Source: Pseudorhodoplanes sp049324435 (lineage in GTDB: Bacteria; Pseudomonadota; Alphaproteobacteria; Rhizobiales; Xanthobacteraceae). Taken from it: DNA of 64,000 nucleotides. This document shows, one piece after another, positions 61,840-64,000 of the stretch. A program made the position numbers and the translations under genes. The stretch covers positions 43,193 through 107,192 of the forward strand of contig JBMOOQ010000003.1 of the NCBI GenBank assembly GCA_049324435.1. Direction: 5' to 3'. Position 1 is the stretch's first letter. Each line of letters opens with the position of its first letter. Under the pieces are notes generated by a model. That model was given only the letters and a program-made list of their open reading frames with translations. It searched no databases and was not told the origin of the DNA.

Positions 61840-62823
61840 ATGAGATTCCGTAGACGCGCCGTTGTACTTGCGCTCGCTGCATGCGGTCTTGCGATCGCGG
61901 CCGGCCCTGCACCGGCGCAGGACAAATGGCCGAGCCGCGCGATCACGCTGATTGTCCCCTATCCACCCGGTGCATCCAGCGACTTCATCGCCCGTATCGT
62001 CCGTGACCAGCTGGAGGAACAGCTGAAGGTCCCGGTGGTCGTGGAAAACAAGCCGGGCGCCGGCGGCACGACCGGCGCATTGCAGGTCGCAAAGTCTGCT
62101 CCCGACGGCTACACCTTCATGGTGACCGTGAATGCGCCGGTCACGATGAACTCCTTCATGCAGAAGAACTTCCCGTTCGATCCGATGAAGTCGTTCACGC
62201 CGGTGATCAAGGTCGCGGACGTGGTGATGACGCTGGCGGTCAACGCCAAGCTTCCGATCAATTCCGTTCAGGAGCTGATCGACTATGCGAAGAAGAATCC
62301 GAACGAGAAGATGAGCTTCGGCAGCGCCGGGATCGGCTCCGCGCATCACATCGCCGGCGAGTTGCTCAAGCAGAAGACCGGCCTCAACATGGTGCACGTG
62401 CCCTATCGCGGCGGCGGTCCGGCCATCCAGGATCTCGTTGCGGGACATATTCCGATCAGCTTCGGGACCACGCCGGCGGTCATGCCGCAGGCGCAGGCCG
62501 GAACGATCCGGATCATCGGCCTCGCCGAGGTCAAGCGTTCTCCGGACCTGCCGGGCGTGCCGACGATTTCCGAAACCGTACCGGGCGTCGATACCTTCAC
62601 CTGGGTCGGCGTCTTCGCACCGCTCGGCACGCCGAAGCCGATCGTCGATCGCGTCAATGCGATCATCGCCGAGGCAATCAAGAAGCCCGATATCGTCGCC
62701 AAACTGAAGACGCAGGGCGCAAGCGCCGCGGGCGGAACGCCAGAGGATTTGCAGAAATCCATGAAGGACGAATTCGACCACTGGACCAAGGTCATTCCCT
62801 CCATCGGCATCAAGCCGGAATAA
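61840..62823 (+). CDS. Orphan TctC/Bug-family substrate-binding protein
   Basis: This 327-residue periplasmic protein has a signal peptide (residues 1-27, with RFRRRAVVLALAACG and cleavage near PAPAQ) and Bug-family motifs (ITLIVPYPPGASSDFIARIVRDQ, then KPGAGGTTGALQVAKSAPDGYT). The ATG at 61840 follows AAGGGAGGA. No TctA or TctB gene is beside it, common for Bug proteins, which may borrow a distant membrane pair such as the tctBA at 48473-50519. It lies in the IclR-linked operon. Confidence 0.9.
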   Translation: MRFRRRAVVLALAACGLAIAAGPAPAQDKWPSRAITLIVPYPPGASSDFIARIVRDQLEEQLKVPVVVENKPGAGGTTGALQVAKSAPDGYTFMVTVNAPVTMNSFMQKNFPFDPMKSFTPVIKVADVVMTLAVNAKLPINSVQELIDYAKKNPNEKMSFGSAGIGSAHHIAGELLKQKTGLNMVHVPYRGGGPAIQDLVAGHIPISFGTTPAVMPQAQAGTIRIIGLAEVKRSPDLPGVPTISETVPGVDTFTWVGVFAPLGTPKPIVDRVNAIIAEAIKKPDIVAKLKTQGASAAGGTPEDLQKSMKDEFDHWTKVIPSIGIKPE

Positions 62824-62886
62824 GGGGAAGACCTCATCCTGCGGCGCCCGGCCGGCCGGGCGCCGCTCTTTATTTGAGGCAGCACG

Positions 62887-63648
62887 ATGTCTGAACAGGA
62901 CTTGCAGGGCCGCGCCGCGGTCGTCACCGGATCGGGCCGCAATATCGGCCGCGCCATTGCCCACGCGCTGGCAAAAAAAGGGGCCGCAATCGTTGTCAAC
63001 GGCTCGTCGAACAAGGACGCAGTCGACAAGGTGGTGGGCGAGATCAAAGCGGCCGGCGGCAAGGCGATCGGCGTAATGGCCGATGTCGGCAAGGATGCCG
63101 AGTGCGAAAAGCTGATCAAGACCTGCGCCGATGCCTTCGGCTCGGTGGATATCATGGTCAATAACGTCGGGATCCGGCGCTATCAGGCGTTTCTGGAGAT
63201 CACGCCGGAAGACTGGGACAAGGTCCTCGCCACCAATCTCAGCTCGGCCTTCTATCTCTCGCGTCACGCCATCCCACATATGCGCAAGAACAGATGGGGC
63301 CGTATCGTTTTCATCTCCGGCTTCGACGGCTTCTGGGCGCAGGTGACGCATCGCGCGCACAACATCACCTGCAAGGCCGGCATGCACGGCCTTGCGAAAG
63401 CCATCGCCCGCGAATTCGGCCCCGACGGCATCACCGCGAATACCGTCGCTCCCGGGGCAATCGATACCGAACGCGACTGGAGCCAGTATCCGCATCAGGC
63501 CAAGGAGAAGATCCAGTCGGAGATTCCGCTCGGACGCTTCGGCCATGTCGATGAAGTCGCAGCAGCCGTCGCGTTTCTGGCTTCGCCCGGCGGCGGCTTT
63601 GTCTCGGGTCAGGCCACGCACGTCAATGGCGGCCATTACATGATTTGA
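62887..63648 (+). CDS. Short-chain dehydrogenase/reductase-like protein lacking catalytic Tyr
   Basis: This 253-residue SDR fold has the cofactor motif TGSGRNIGRA (residues 14-23), the structural NNVG block (92-95), Asn117, and Ser144 in the catalytic strand. The usual YxxxK is replaced by NITCK: Asn159 stands where Tyr belongs, with Lys163 kept, and the Ser-to-position spacing is 15 rather than 13. It may use the neighbouring His158 or have a non-redox role. C-terminal GFVSGQATHVNGGHYM is typical. It closes the IclR-linked operon. Confidence 0.88.
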   Translation: MSEQDLQGRAAVVTGSGRNIGRAIAHALAKKGAAIVVNGSSNKDAVDKVVGEIKAAGGKAIGVMADVGKDAECEKLIKTCADAFGSVDIMVNNVGIRRYQAFLEITPEDWDKVLATNLSSAFYLSRHAIPHMRKNRWGRIVFISGFDGFWAQVTHRAHNITCKAGMHGLAKAIAREFGPDGITANTVAPGAIDTERDWSQYPHQAKEKIQSEIPLGRFGHVDEVAAAVAFLASPGGGFVSGQATHVNGGHYMI

Positions 63649-63746
63649 GCGGGTCAACCGGCCCTGCATTCGAGCGCGCAGGCTTCGCCGGCCCTGTTGT
63701 TTGGCCGGCGCGGGCACGCCGGTATTGCAGCGAAGAAGTGAGGGGA

Positions 63747-64000
63747 ATGATGCGCCGCAAGACGCAGGGCATTCCTGATACGCCGTCCGCCATTGCTGAC
63801 GCACGGCCGCCTCACGGCGCATCGCCTGACGGAATCGCTCCCGCCGGGCTTATTTGGCGGCGTTCTTCTGCGAAGCGGGGCTCCGCATTCAGTCCCCGGG
63901 GCCGCGTTTGCGTACCTGCACCGAAGCGCAGGCCGTATCAGCGAGCTCCTCGCGCACGGGTCGTAGTGCCCGTAGAGCGGGGTCCCGGGGCCTCCCGGGA
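63747..64000 (+). CDS. Doubtful Arg-rich partial reading frame at the window end
   Basis: A frame starting MMRRKTQG after GTGAGGGG is open for 84 codons to the window edge. It is Arg- and Pro-rich without recognisable domain, so it may be non-coding. The gap 63649-63746 before it is GC-rich with a GCCGG-type repetition and no other gene. Confidence 0.22.
   Translation, partial: MMRRKTQGIPDTPSAIADARPPHGASPDGIAPAGLIWRRSSAKRGSAFSPRGRVCVPAPKRRPYQRAPRARVVVPVERGPGASR

Noticed and set aside
61582..63822. 746-codon open frame on the minus strand opposite the enoyl-CoA hydratase, TctC-like and SDR genes
   Set aside because: Antisense shadow produced by high GC and codon bias; its product is Arg/His/Asp-rich without a domain, while the plus strand holds three clear proteins.

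Overview
The window is high-GC DNA with dense operons, short or overlapping gene junctions and many palindromic intergenic repeats. Gene content and order (paaABCDE with PaaX, PaaN and a TetR regulator, Liv-type transporters, urtABCDE with urease, orphan TctC binding proteins) point to an aerobic, metabolically versatile alphaproteobacterium of the Bradyrhizobium / Rhodopseudomonas / Xanthobacteraceae neighbourhood. The genus cannot be fixed by eye. No tRNA, rRNA, CRISPR array, prophage or complete insertion sequence was seen. Nearly everything is metabolic.

Region 1 (1-15 kb) is a phenylacetate island. After an Lrp/AsnC regulator comes a minus-strand unit: paaN, a periplasmic binding protein and livHMGF. 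Divergent from it is paaG-paaI-paaK-tetR(paaR). The two units share one intergenic region with a TetR-type inverted repeat. Facing them is paaABCDE (the phenylacetyl-CoA epoxidase), preceded by paaX. Two unrelated repressor families therefore sit in one pathway, and the Liv transporter is probably an aromatic-acid importer.

Region 2 (15-30.6 kb) is a urea superlocus. A sigma-54 promoter drives urtABCDE (urea ABC importer), followed by ureD and a DUF1576 membrane protein. A UT-family urea channel lies on the opposite strand. Next come ureA, a tiny His-containing membrane protein, ureB, a patatin-like lipase, ureC, ureE (His-rich tail), ureF and ureG. The DUF1576 protein, the small protein and the patatin are the unexplained members.

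Region 3 (30.8-46.3 kb) is mixed: a TPR-repeat protein; a GalB-type hydratase with a LigK/GalC-type aldolase (lower 4,5-cleavage pathway); a CopD-like membrane protein; a DUF938 methyltransferase; a secreted phytase/esterase-like protein behind a Pho-box-like sequence; an extradiol dioxygenase; an exported histidine phosphatase; an aldo/keto reductase; a FlK-type thioesterase with a DUF1932 dehydrogenase; an orphan binding protein with a class II aldolase; and a FadB-type multienzyme with an acyl-CoA dehydrogenase.

Region 4 (46.4-64 kb) holds a TetR regulator, a complete tripartite tricarboxylate transporter (tctCBA) with a TIM-barrel isomerase, a fatty acid hydroxylase, an aryl-CoA ligase divergent from an old-yellow-enzyme/HMG-CoA-lyase pair, a K+ channel paired with a membrane-tethered TAXI binding protein, and an IclR-controlled operon (MmgE/PrpD, enoyl-CoA hydratase, orphan TctC, and an SDR lacking its usual catalytic Tyr). 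The last 350 bases hold only a doubtful Arg-rich partial reading frame.

No wholly new system is obvious. The best candidates for undescribed biology are the DUF1576/patatin/small-protein additions to the urea locus, the channel plus TAXI pair, and the IclR-linked operon with the atypical SDR.
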